From: Argopecten irradians
Lineage: Eukaryota; Mollusca; Bivalvia; Pectinida; Pectinidae
Direction of reading: 5' to 3'
Length of the DNA stretch: 64,000 nucleotides
NCBI RefSeq assembly: GCF_041381155.1
Contig: NC_091134.1
Coordinates: forward strand, 63,480,902 to 63,544,901
Under the pieces are notes generated by a model. That model was not told the DNA's origin. It saw only the letters and a list, made by a program, of their open reading frames with translations, and searched no databases. The position numbers and the translations under genes were made by a program. Of this stretch, positions 23,280-34,004 are shown one piece after another. Positions within the stretch are counted from its first letter, which is position 1. Each line of letters opens with the position of its first letter.

Positions 23280-24094
23280 ATGGGGGATATGAAGAAAGTC
23301 GATGTATCCTTTCGTGCAAGTGAGCTGGTATTTGTGCCATTGTATTTTGCTTATGAAAATTTAAAATATTTTAAATTGTGATAAAAAGAAAACTATCCCA
23401 AACTATCTTATCTTACCTCTGATTTTTCATAGAGAGTTTGGAAACTTGGGTACCCTTAGTAGGTACGTTCTACCTCGACCCTTCCGAATCTATCCAGTTT
23501 TTAAATAACGGACTTGGAGGCGGTCGCACTTACCTTGGGAAACGCCATCCCTAATGCAAAGAAATGTATTTTTGTGTTATGAAATGCCTATCCATGTATT
23601 AAGTAACTTTTGTATGTATGCTGAAAATCCAACCTATTTACTATTTTACTTGCGATCTGGTGAAGAAGAGAGTTTGTATTTATTTTTTTAACTGAATATT
23701 GATTGCCAAGTCGTATGTAAATGTATTGAGAGCGCTAACCCCTTGTTTAAATATAGGGCAGTTTGGGGAAAGTGGTCCCCATAGGCAAGTTCTGGACTAA
23801 TTTTAGTCCCAGAAGATATTTGTATTGTTGGACAGGGAGCTCTCTACCAAACTTTTACCCTGCTTTATTTTTGTGGCAGTATTTTTTTTTATTTTACATT
23901 TAACGATAAAGAATGATAGGCAGTGGCAATAGATACGGTGGAAATATTGTCTTTCAAGGTTAAACTGCAAAGCAATGTCGTCTGTGATAGTATGATTCTA
24001 ATAGTGTACCTTGCAGGCTTTCGAGTTGACTGGTACAAATCTTGTACAATTTTCGTTATGCGAGAGTATTGAACCCGAGAGTAGATGTATTTGG

Positions 24095-24100
24095 AATAAA
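24095..24100 (+). terminator. Candidate polyadenylation signal AATAAA
   Basis: Canonical hexamer about 1.8 kb after the cyclin D stop codon. Confidence 0.3.
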
Positions 24101-24616
24101 TGTGAGGAATACGAAGTCGTATAGTAGGATAATATAGAGAGATCGGAGAGGTGGAAACAGTTTTCAAAAGATCCAAGAAATTCCCTTTATTTCTGACCCT
24201 TTTTAGTTGTCAAGTTAACAAGGTCGTTTTGAGTTAATTTTTATTTACAGAATTCGATTTTAAATTATGTAGACTCAAAAGAGATAATCTTCATTTTATT
24301 TTTATTTAAAATTGATTTAGAAAAAATTCTTTAAAGTGATGAAATGTGTGTTGGAACGATTTATAACGAAAACAGTATATGAAACTGTTCCATTCTTTGT
24401 TAGGCTCGCTAGTGTGTACGAGTGAAATGCGGTTTTTGGTTATGAATCCGGAAACCGTTTTCGATTTTTGATGGTTAGGCCATCTCGGGTATGATTTGTC
24501 AGAGGGCGTGGTTTTGTACCTTTCCTGTGTGAGAGGGGGACCACATGTTTGGGACGGGGTCGATATGCCGTCCGGACCCCAAACCAAAAAATGAGCTATT
24601 TTGTTTTATAGAAAGC

Positions 24617-24627
24617 AATAAAATAAA
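24617..24627 (+). terminator. Candidate overlapping polyadenylation signals
   Basis: Two overlapping AATAAA hexamers (24617-24622 and 24622-24627), followed by a GT-containing stretch. This is a possible distal end of the cyclin D transcript. Confidence 0.35.
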
Positions 24628-24800
24628 ATGTTCGTAATGAGAAAGTGAATTTGAGTATTTTATCAACCAGAAGACAAGGAATATATAACAAAATCTGTGG
24701 TTTCCATTCACGTAAACTGATTTGTTTGCCGAAGAATTATTTATTAAGATAAATTTAAGAATTGAGAACTAGATTATAAATAAATGAAGTGGAGAGATAA

Positions 24801-27020
24801 AACCAATTGTGCAAACGTTTCAGTTTGACGTGGTTGCTAACCATAGATTTTAGCAATTGACATTTTCTGACTGAAAACTTACGCCTGACTTCAGAAAAGA
24901 AGCTTCACCTGGTACTTAACGCCGGACTCTGTAAGATCTTGTGACTGACGAAAAACTTAACACCTTATCTGGACTTTGACCTGAAACAAGTACAGTGTAA
25001 CTTCCCAAAACTGATCAACTCTAAAAACCGAACATGGATGTTATGTACGGAATGAATTCCTCTTTATTAATAGTATATAAAACTTCCCAAAACCGATCCC
25101 TGTAAAATAGAGGAAAAAAATGCACATTGTAAGGGGTGAATTAGTGCCCGATGACGTCACACGCAGTGTCCTTGGTTGTATGTGGTAAGGACATTTTGCT
25201 GATTACGATAATCCATAAGCTCATTGTAGAGAAAATTAAGATGAAGTGATTAGGAGCTAAGCCGGGGAACAAAACACAAGTTACTCCCCATACAAACGAG
25301 TGTGAATGAACATTACGCGTTAATTATGGTATTTAGCTGATACGCTTACCTTAGTGAGATGACCTCGGCGAAACTATATTATAGGTATTATTGTAAGTAA
25401 TCCAGACGAGATGGCTTTGTTGTAAAGTCGTGTACATTCATGAGACTGGTCTTATTAACTCACAGTGATACTGTAGACTAGTCCATCACACTCACAAGCT
25501 TAAAAAAAACGCAAATTATCGTTAATGGACTATTAGATGAATGGAATAACATGAATACCAATCGGTCTTACAGTATTGATTAAACAGCATATATTATATA
25601 TATCTGTTCATTTCTCTGTTGTACAATTGAACTCCAAATTATAAATCGTAACATACCGCATTATGAAGAGATATATTTTATATTGCATATTGCATTATAT
25701 TGAACGAGAAAGCTTTTTTACATGAACTGGTCCGTCACATCTTTAATCCTAACTTTTATTTTGTAAATCAACTTTTGACTGCTGCTTAATAAGACCGACT
25801 GGTATTCATATGAGTTTAAAGCCCATTAAGTAAATTTGGATTCCTTTCATTTTAAAATTGAATTTCCAAGTTGACAGTCGAAAAAAGGCATAGATCGCGA
25901 TAATTCCTTGATGACATTAAAGAAAATATTATTTAGATACAACGACAGTACAACGAACATGCAAAATATGATGCATTCAGAAACAAGTTGATAGATATTA
26001 ATCATAAAAACAGTAGGTATACTGTATATATCATTTATTTAATAATTTTGGAAATTGAGAGATGTAATGTTGTCGTTGTCATGGCGGACAGTTTATCTCA
26101 ATTTTCATACTGTAGTATTAACAAAATCTCATCTGAAATTGACATGCCTCCTAATTATAATCTTACCCGATGTTTAAATACTCCACGGCCGCGGACTTAT
26201 AAAATGAATCCTATAACTTAGGATATTAACTAAATCTATAAGATTAAGACATTTGTGCGGTGAATGGCTCGTCATTACCTTACATATTAGAGATATTTCA
26301 GGGATTTAATTTTGTCCTCGCTTTCATTGTTATTTACATATCTGGCTCAATCCCTTACGCTAAAAGGCCGTATCCGTTTATGTCATAACATATGCGTCAT
26401 GTGACGTTAATTACGTCATTATAATCACATGACACGTAAATTACGTAAAAGTTTCCCAGTTTAGCGCGATGTAATGGATTTCTTTGTGTTCTGAGCCACA
26501 AAGATTTGGTCTAAATGAACACTTCAGAAAAAATTATGTAAATTAGGATTTTTTGTGAAATGCTGAAACCTTGCTGCCTTAAAAATGTTTTTAAGTATTT
26601 GTGGTTAGGTCTGCACATAAACGTGAGTGGGTAGTCTGTATATCATTTGTAGTGTAATCTAGGCATACCGTTAAATAAAGTTATACTCTTTTTGTCAATA
26701 TTTAGAAAGTGACATCAATATTCCATATGCAGGTGGCGTGAGAAGATAAAAAGGAAAAGAAAATAATTCTCGTTAGAGTATAAAATTAAGCTTCTTACTT
26801 TGATATTTATGGGGTAGATTTGCGATGATGACATTTATATGTGAATTTATCCAAGATATCATTTGTGACATCATAATAAAGATATAATTATTAAGTTTGT
26901 GATAGAAAAGCTGCAATGAAATGCATGTGAAAACGGTTCTATGTTTATTTCATTTATCTATAACTAAACATAAATCATGTGATTAAGGTTTTCCTTTCTT
27001 GATTTTGTTCAGTGTGTATT
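24801..27020. other. AT-rich intergenic DNA, no gene recognised
   Basis: No coding sequence is supported. A cluster of bZIP-type sites lies at 26393-26448. Confidence 0.55.
26393..26448. promoter_or_regulatory. Cluster of bZIP-type sites
   Basis: TGCGTCAT (26393-26400), TGACGTTA (26402-26409), TTACGTCAT (26411-26419) and the PAR-bZIP palindrome TTACGTAA (26441-26448) fall within 56 bp. This may be an enhancer. It is about 4.1 kb downstream of the cyclin D stop. Confidence 0.3.
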
Positions 27021-27362
27021 TTAAAGATGCTCCACCGTCGAGAGACCATAAATGATACTTATCATTTAAACAATAATTGGTGTCTAATCATGTATATATA
27101 TGTCTTATTAACACAAAAAAGTAATATAATTTCTTTTGCTTTTGGTGCATGCGCAATCAGTGATTCATTTTTTTCGGGATGCAATTAATTATTTTAGATA
27201 TTATTTTTTATCTTTTTATTATAACACTAGAAGCTCAAACTTTTCAATGGTGGTAATGGTGTAAAGTAAGTAACTTTTGTAACTGAAGAAAAATACTGGT
27301 TGGTCTGCTTTTGTTTTTTATTGAGAAAAAAATACTATTTGTCAGCGGTGGAGCATCTTTAA
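27021..27362. mobile_element. 342-bp non-autonomous inverted-repeat element (MITE-like) with TTAA ends
   Basis: TTAAAGATGCTCCACCG at 27021-27037 is the exact reverse complement of 27346-27362. TTAA at both ends is compatible with a TTAA target-site duplication (piggyBac-type) flanking 13-bp inverted repeats that start AGATGCTCC. The interior is AT-rich, has no coding capacity and includes a run of A residues near the right end. I recall similar AAAGATGCTCCACCG ends as common in bivalve DNA; this is recollection, not a search result. Confidence 0.7.
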
Positions 27363-27465
27363 TAATATTTTTGTCATTAGAAATTTCTGACTTCACTAAC
27401 CCTGAAAATTTGGCTTCGTCAGAAACACATAAACCTAATTTGTTTCTGGTGGACTGGTGTATTAA

Positions 27466-28396
27466 ACAATCTGTGTGAGATATACTTGTCTGAATTATTC
27501 CACACTAATAATCCTGTACAATCTGTGTGAGATATATGTGTCTGAATTATTCCACACTAATAATACTGTACAATCTGTGTGAGATATACTTGTCTGAATT
27601 ATTCCACACTAATAATACTGTACAATCTGTGTGAGATATATGTGTCTGAATTATTCCACACTAATAATACTGTACAATCTGTGCGAGATATATGTGTCTG
27701 AATTATTCCACACTAATAATCTTACAATCTGTGTGAGATATACTTGGCTGAATTATTCCACACTAATAATACTGTACAATCTGTGTGAGATATACTTGGC
27801 TGAATTATTCCACACTAATAATCCTGTACAATCTGTGTGAGATATATGTGTCTGAATTATTCCACACTAATAATCCTGTACAATCTGTGTGAGATATATG
27901 TGTCTGAATTATTCCACACTAATAATCCTGTACAATCTGTGCGAGATATACTTGTCTGAATTATTCCACACTAATAATCCTGTACAATCTGTGTGAGATA
28001 TACTTGGCTGAATTATTCCACACTAATAATACTGTACAATCTGTGTGAGATATACTTGGCTGAATTATTCCACACTAATAATCCTGTACAATCTGTGTGA
28101 GATATACTTGGCTGAATTATTCCACACTAATAATCCTGTACAATCTGTGTGAGATATACTTGGCTGAATTATTCCACACTAATAATCCTGTACAATCTGT
28201 GTGAGATATACTTGTCTGAATTATTCCACACTAATAATCCTGTACAATCTGTGTGAGATATACTTGGCTGAATTATTCCACACTAATAATCCTGTACAAT
28301 CTGTGTGAGATATACTTGGCTGAATTATTCCACACTAATAATCCTGTACAATCTGTGTGAGATATACTTGGCTGAATTATTCCACACTAGTAATCC
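27466..28396. repeat. 52-bp minisatellite, about 18 units
   Basis: The unit contains AATCTGTGTGAGATATACTT, GTCTGAATTATTCCACACTA and ATAATCCTGTAC. Units differ mainly at three sites: ACTTGTC/ATGTGTC/ACTTGGC, ATACTG/ATCCTG and TGTGAG/TGCGAG. ACTTGGC types dominate the right half, suggesting local homogenisation. Confidence 0.96.
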
Positions 28397-30897
28397 TAAG
28401 GCTGTTGTATCATATAGCTTTCAACACTAATATGGTTTTATATCTGTGCACCATGTATGTATGTATGTTTGTATGTATGTAACAACGTAAATTCTTCCGT
28501 TTATTTTTCGGAGCACCCGCCTATATGACGGTACAATCCGTGACGGTATGTACTTTGGATACATTAGCTTTGCGCATAATATATCCTAATGCAAATGTAA
28601 TAGATAATATAAAGTACACGAACAATGGGTACTCATATTAAAGATATCCTACTCAGAAATAGACGGGCTTTGTCGAATAGCTTCACAAACTTCTCATCAA
28701 CTTATCGCGAAATTGAATCGCAATGATCCAGTATTTAGACATTCAGATCCGAAATTCATTCCTATGAACCAGATTATATAATTTGACTTAAAAAAAACAT
28801 TTGATGGGTGGTTGAACGCGGGGTTTCGTTTATTCTAATTTTAGTTTTGAGTCCGAAGCGGCATCTCTTTGTGTGCTGAAACAGGTGCCCTCTGCGGTTA
28901 TGTCATGCTCAAAACTAGCTGCCATATGGCATCCCTGATAGGTAGGTAAAGGGGCCACGATAGATAGGTATGCATTGTCCGGTTGGTGATTCACGTTTTA
29001 TAGATACTGGACATCAAAAGCGCTTCACAATAACACCGAGCCTTGACCATTCATGCTGACCCCTGTGATCGGACACCAGTGATAAAAGTCGGTGTCCAAC
29101 TCGCTCCCCTCTCTCACCTTAGGCATTCAATTGACAAAAGATTTTGTTCCTAGCATCAGTCTTTAGGTATATATTTTCAAAGATCGTTATCTTTCAAATG
29201 TAAGTTTGCCGACTACTCGATGAAAGGTTGTTAAATCGCCGAGGGAGTGAATGTTGTCTGGGGTAGCGTTGATGGATTATCATAGCTAATCGCTATCTGT
29301 ATACTCTATGTATGCTTGTTCACACTTTGCTGTAGCCAGAGGTATACAAGTTAATCATTATAATGAAATTGTACATCTCGTTTAAAAATCAACCTTCAGA
29401 AATAAGAACGAAGGCCGCTATTTTGTCCCGATTGGAAATTTTGTCGTAGAGTATATTTTAATGACAGGTTTTAATCTTAATTGTATGATTAATTATAAAG
29501 CCCAACAGCATCGTATGGATGAGGATGTTATAATGGCGACCGCTATGTTATTATGAGTTTACAAATCAGTGATATACGATTATCCTTATATACAATATAA
29601 CGTAAACCTGGCAGATCATGTAAAGGAGTCCCGAACACGGTAGCTTTTCGATTTTGCAATTTTGTCTGATTTACAATCACGCGTGGATCTTGTTCAGAAT
29701 TACAAACGATTCTTACTTTTATAAGCAACTATAGACCGTGTATGCCTGTTTCGCTAGCGCCTATGAGAATTCCATGTTCAAACGTGCACATGTAGAAAAA
29801 AAAACATGCCTTACAACATGCGGCTCTTCTTGTTTTCCATGTGCCTGCGATTTTATGTGTTCAAGGACCTGAATCTGTACTCGGCTTACTTCCGGTCACT
29901 GCAATGGTCTAGATCCATATAATTAAAACAAGACCTCCTAGATAGACTAACGAGAATAAACACTCTCTGATGTCTGTCATTATACAGCGTTACGTTACAT
30001 CAGACTTCTCCTATGGCCGTTTACGCTTTATGTAACACCGGAAGCTGAAATGCACTATCTATTATCAAAGGTATTTAGCGATGTCACGGCGCGTGGCCAG
30101 CCATTTACCCAGAACCTATTCGCATCTTTTCGGTATGTGCATTAAAGGAAAATTAAGTTTATAAAGCAGATATATGTAAACGAGTAAGTCAATTCCATTG
30201 CAAAACATGTATATCCTTTAGCTTATACTATTAGCATCGCTTGGACAGTCTTTAGTAAAAACGTCATTGCAAAGGAGATTTGTTTACAAACAGAATTCTA
30301 CAGCTTACCTAAGTACATTCCTACAGTGTCCAACTACAGAGGATATTTCATTTACCATAAAAATAGCTAAAATGGTATTAGAATGCACTCGCCGTTGTAT
30401 AATATCAGCAGAATCATGGACTACACGTGAGATACAACGGCGTAACAGTACAACTCACAACTTTACATTCCGACAGACCAACATAACAAAAACTAGCTGG
30501 ATATAGAGGGTGAAGTTATGAACTAAATGATATCTACACAAGGTATTACAAAGAATTAGAATGTCAAAATCCAAGTGCTGAAGAATTTTAATTTGATAAT
30601 TGTTGGACGTAACGTCATGTCGCTTGGCCATGTACGCGAGGTTGCTTCTTCTTCTTTGGTTTATCACCATCCGTCAATAGTGACGATTTTAGGTGAGGTG
30701 ATACGGCTCAGTGGCGTGATGATGGAGTGACGTTTCTTTTTTCCAATTTAATGATATTTATACGACAATCCATCTGGCTAGTGTTTAACAGTTGAAGGGT
30801 ATCACTTATTCGTATCACATAGGTACTTGCAGTTACATTCCGAAAAAAACAGGAAGTGGTACTAATATACTAATATAAGACAGATTATCGGGCCGGT
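28397..30897. other. Intergenic DNA, no gene recognised
   Basis: It contains a (TATG)n microsatellite at 28453-28481. Short open frames such as 29543-29728 (-) and 30267-30506 (+) lack recognisable features. Confidence 0.55.
28453..28481. repeat. (TATG)n microsatellite
   Basis: Seven tetranucleotide copies interrupted once by TTTG. Confidence 0.85.
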
Positions 30898-31068
30898 CTC
30901 ACATTCCGGCAGATTAACGAAATGTAAAGTGCAGGCACAGGAGGAGGGCGGTGAGAAGGTCAGTTTTGGGGATACCCGCGAGTATATAGATGAAATGAAA
31001 AACACACATGTATTTACGGAAAATTAATGAAACAGTTATAATATAGTTCCAGTCACTTGTATGCAGAT
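30898..31068. repeat. Left copy of ~170-bp direct repeat flanking the LINE fragment
   Basis: It begins CTCACATTCCGGCAGAT and ends CACTTGTATGCAGAT. It matches 31689-31858 with about five differences (mostly one-base indels). The copies lie exactly at the edges of the inserted LINE 3' end, so the simplest reading is a long target-site duplication. Confidence 0.85.
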
Positions 31069-31688
31069 TATCAAATCAATCAATTCTTTTTTATTCCTCA
31101 AAGATGAGATTTACAAAATAAAAGGATTTCTCAAAACTTTACAGTTTTACATATCAAATGAGTAGTCAGATTCTATTAAAGTCTACATACAGGATATTTT
31201 AACAAGGCTTCTTTAGAACAAGTTTTTATACTGGTGAAAATGTCTTGACGAAATTTCTAGAAATTGTACGCCGTCTTTAAGAAACAGCATATATTCTGCC
31301 CTTGAGGTAAACATATTTTTGAATTCTTGGCAGTCCATTTCGAACAGTATTCTCAAAAAGTGTTCGTGGGATATATCATCAATGTAAGTGCACACTTCCG
31401 GTCCATATGTCGCGAGAACCTTCTCCATGAATTGAATCCTGTCCAATTTTTTATGCTGACACTTAGTAGTAAAATGTAAGACGGGATCTATATACAGTTC
31501 TTCACATTTTTCGCACACTGTTTCATTCCAAGTTGGAGCAAAGGCTAGCATTTTGGCAACGTATCGTGTTGTGGGTGTGCAATGTAGTTTCCATAATATA
31601 TGAGGTGAACTGTAGGTACAATGCATATATTGGAATCTTAGGAAATCTCCTTCCGCGTGCATTCGATCTCTTAATAACATATTTTCAA
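31069..31688 (-). mobile_element. 5'-truncated non-LTR retrotransposon (LINE) 3' end
   Basis: This 620-bp insertion is bounded on both sides by the ~170-bp direct repeats. Read on the - strand it contains the C-terminal end of a LINE ORF2, then a ~145-bp 3' UTR with AATAAA (complement of 31090-31095) and a short GATT-rich tail at the end. It lacks the endonuclease and RT domains, so it is immobile. Clade cannot be assigned from the short C-terminal region. Confidence 0.72.
31213..31680 (-). pseudogene. LINE ORF2 C-terminal fragment (CCHC motif)
   Basis: An open frame of 155 codons on the - strand that must continue upstream in the intact element. It contains CEKCEELYIDPVLHFTTKC, a C-x2-C-x9-H-x4-C motif of the type found after the reverse transcriptase domain of many LINE ORF2 proteins, followed by KKLDRIQFMEKV and a helical tail ending HFHQYKNLF. 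The apparent Met start is internal and only 8 bp from the 5' truncation point. No RT catalytic motif is present. The frame is undisturbed, implying a fairly recent insertion. Family assignment rests on the motif and the insertion structure, not on a database match. Confidence 0.65.
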
Positions 31689-31858
31689 CTCACATTCCGG
31701 CAGATAAACGAATGTAAAGTGCAGGCACAGGAGGAGGGCGGTGAGAAGGTCAGTTTTGGTGATACCCGCGAGTATATAGATGAAATGAAAACACACATGT
31801 ATTTTACGGAAAATTAATGAAACAGTTATAATATAGTTCCAGTCACTTGTATGCAGAT
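31689..31858. repeat. Right copy of ~170-bp direct repeat flanking the LINE fragment
   Basis: Partner of 30898-31068, about 97% identical. The frame VQAQEEGGEKVSFGDTREYI is open in both copies; one difference inside it (GGG versus GGT) is synonymous. Confidence 0.85.
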
Positions 31859-33903
31859 GATGTTTAGCAATACTAGATATTGACATATGATTTATTAAGG
31901 AAAATCAAATTATTGATGAAATCAACATGGAACCAGAATTGTACCCATAAAAATAACCTCATAGAAAAAGCCAATATTCTCAAGTCTTTCGCAAGCACTT
32001 AAACATGCGTGATACTCAAGTCTGGGTTATAGAGAAAGCTTTTAGAGAAAGCAAAAATCAACAGAATTAACCAATTTGGCGTGAAACCTTGTCCTGTCTT
32101 ACAGGTCCTTATAATGTCACGCTTTCTATTGTTTAAGTTTATGCGACACCTTAACAGGTCCTTTGTTGGAGAATTTGAGACGTGAAATTCAAATGTTGAT
32201 ATTTTCAGCCACATGTGAAACAAAGACAGCACATGTAACTCTATATTGGGCCTTCTACACGTCCCCCATCTGCAGCTGAGGAGGGGGTTTATTTTAGGTA
32301 CGGTGTCACCAGTTGGGGTATGGGCGATAGTAACAGCTCTTTGTGTTGGTATGCTGTGGACTTTGTTGATAGCTGAGGACACACAGGGGGCACATCAGGT
32401 TAGGAAAGGTGAACAAACAAGGCCAATATATTAATAGTGACCAATTTCTCTTTGTTGTTGGATTTTAATCACAAATGTACCGTTATTTGTCCATTAGTAC
32501 CCCTGATCATTTCGTGGCACGAGCGCGTGTCCAGGACAGGTGCACGTTCGACAAAAGATCATCTGTCGACGACGCCAACATTCAATCTATCGTACGTGGC
32601 TTTGAAGGGCATCCATAACTATACTCTAACTTAGAATCCTTTACACGACCAAATGCTTGTTGACATTTGGTGTCCAAAAATAACAAGCGGCACGCGAACA
32701 TTGGACAGGGTAGAGTAACTAGAAAGAATGGGAGGGGCGGGGCTAACGGTACCCTGTCCTCGAGATAATGGCCCCTGCCGGGTGTTTAAGGTCGCGAGGG
32801 TTCTGTTGTCTCGGAGTAAGCTCCGAAATAATGCACGTACAGAGTGATGAAAAGTGTCGGTATTAACTTTAATGATTCCTATACACGGGGCAGGTGTGTT
32901 GGCACGCGTCCTTTCCATTGTCCCTTCATTCATATTCATACCTCCACATCCAACGTCAGACTCATCTCCATACAGGTGGGGCCGGGACCATCCCCATGGA
33001 CAGGTGCTCGCTAGTCCTTACCAAGGATTAGGTAGGTGTCGTTCCGATTGGCTGCACATTTTGTTCGTGCGGAATATACTCGTACATCTAGTGAAGTCTG
33101 ACAGAGTAGCGTCGGCTTTAAATACCCTAACCAAACGATTTAAACAAAGATGACATTAGTGTTTTAGCCTCACGAAAAGCAAGAGTTTGGCCCATGCTTA
33201 AGAATGACACTTCAATATAGAAAATAAAACCTAGAAACGTGAACGTTACTAAAGATACAGTATAATGTTGTGAAAATTTTCCCAAACCAGAAGTTTAAGC
33301 TGATTGGGTTGGAGAGTAACTTGATGAAGTCCGATGCAGCACGCGTTCCGAGCTGGTCCCCACATGCCATCGGTGTTTTCATTGGCTGTTGAAATGTGGC
33401 GTCACATTTCGGCACACTTCTTTTGTACAAAGGGGTTTCAGAATTATACTTTATTGCAAAGCTTCTTCAATTAAAATTTACATTAAAGTTAGAGTTGTGT
33501 AAAACGGGCTTTCTTCGCTCCTCGCTGCGGTGACTACAGATCGACGACCACGATACCATCTTTTATTATAATTAACATTCTCATTTGTGACGGTAAGATC
33601 AAAGATATTTAGCGTATGAAAGGTGGTTAAAAATAGCGATGCACTGAAAGTGTAAAGGCACGGAGAGTCAGACTGGGGACAAAGCCATATTGGAGAAATA
33701 GATCGGGGAAACGAACACGTGTCCGATTTAGGTGACAATCTCGAGTTTTATCACGTGATTTCGGTCGTGCACTCTATAGCTGGACATATGCCTGTATTGC
33801 ACGAGCCCTTACCACCTGCGCTAATTAGGCGATGCTCAGCAGCTGTCTAGTGAACTTCTGGATCGATCTAACAAATCAATACACTTTTGTGGTCAAAACG
33901 AGG
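31859..33903. other. Intergenic DNA, no gene recognised
   Basis: Moderate GC with several overlapping short open frames on both strands between 32246 and 33738, none with a recognisable domain. Exons of an unrecognised gene cannot be excluded. Confidence 0.45.
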
Positions 33904-34004
33904 TGACGTCACGTGGGCCTGTTGGAACTCAACAAAGGTGACTACTGCACGCGCAGTAAACAGTATATAAATTTAGAATTGATGTCATTTTACAGTCTTT
34001 CAGT
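33904..34004 (+). promoter_or_regulatory. Core promoter candidate without an identified gene
   Basis: TGACGTCA (33904-33911) overlaps the E-box CACGTG (33910-33915). An NRF-1-like CACGCGCAG follows near 33948, then TATATAAA at 33964-33971, and initiator-like CAGTC sequences at 33993-33997 and 34001-34005, 30-38 bp after the TATA box. Spacing is right for a TATA/Inr promoter reading rightward. Confidence 0.5.

Larger units (their letters stand above)
22275..24800 (+). other. Probable cyclin D 3' untranslated region and downstream DNA
   Basis: AT-rich DNA with no credible coding sequence. The first AATAAA signals that I see after the stop codon are at 24095-24100, 24617-24622, 24622-24627 and 24779-24784, so the 3' UTR may be 1.8-2.5 kb long, in keeping with the long 3' UTRs of D cyclin mRNAs. 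Variant signals closer to the stop codon cannot be excluded, so the end is uncertain. Confidence 0.45.

Noticed and set aside
24050..24090. tRNA-like B box on the - strand (GGGTTCAATAC)
   Set aside because: The T-arm does not pair and no A box or acceptor stem is found.
30898..31858. Reading the ~170-bp direct repeats as LTRs of a retrotransposon
   Set aside because: They lack TG...CA ends, there is no primer-binding site or polypurine tract, and the enclosed sequence is a LINE 3' end with a tail at the boundary.
32246..33738. Overlapping 60-100-codon frames on both strands
   Set aside because: Moderate GC makes such frames likely by chance; none carries a recognisable domain or flanking splice signals.
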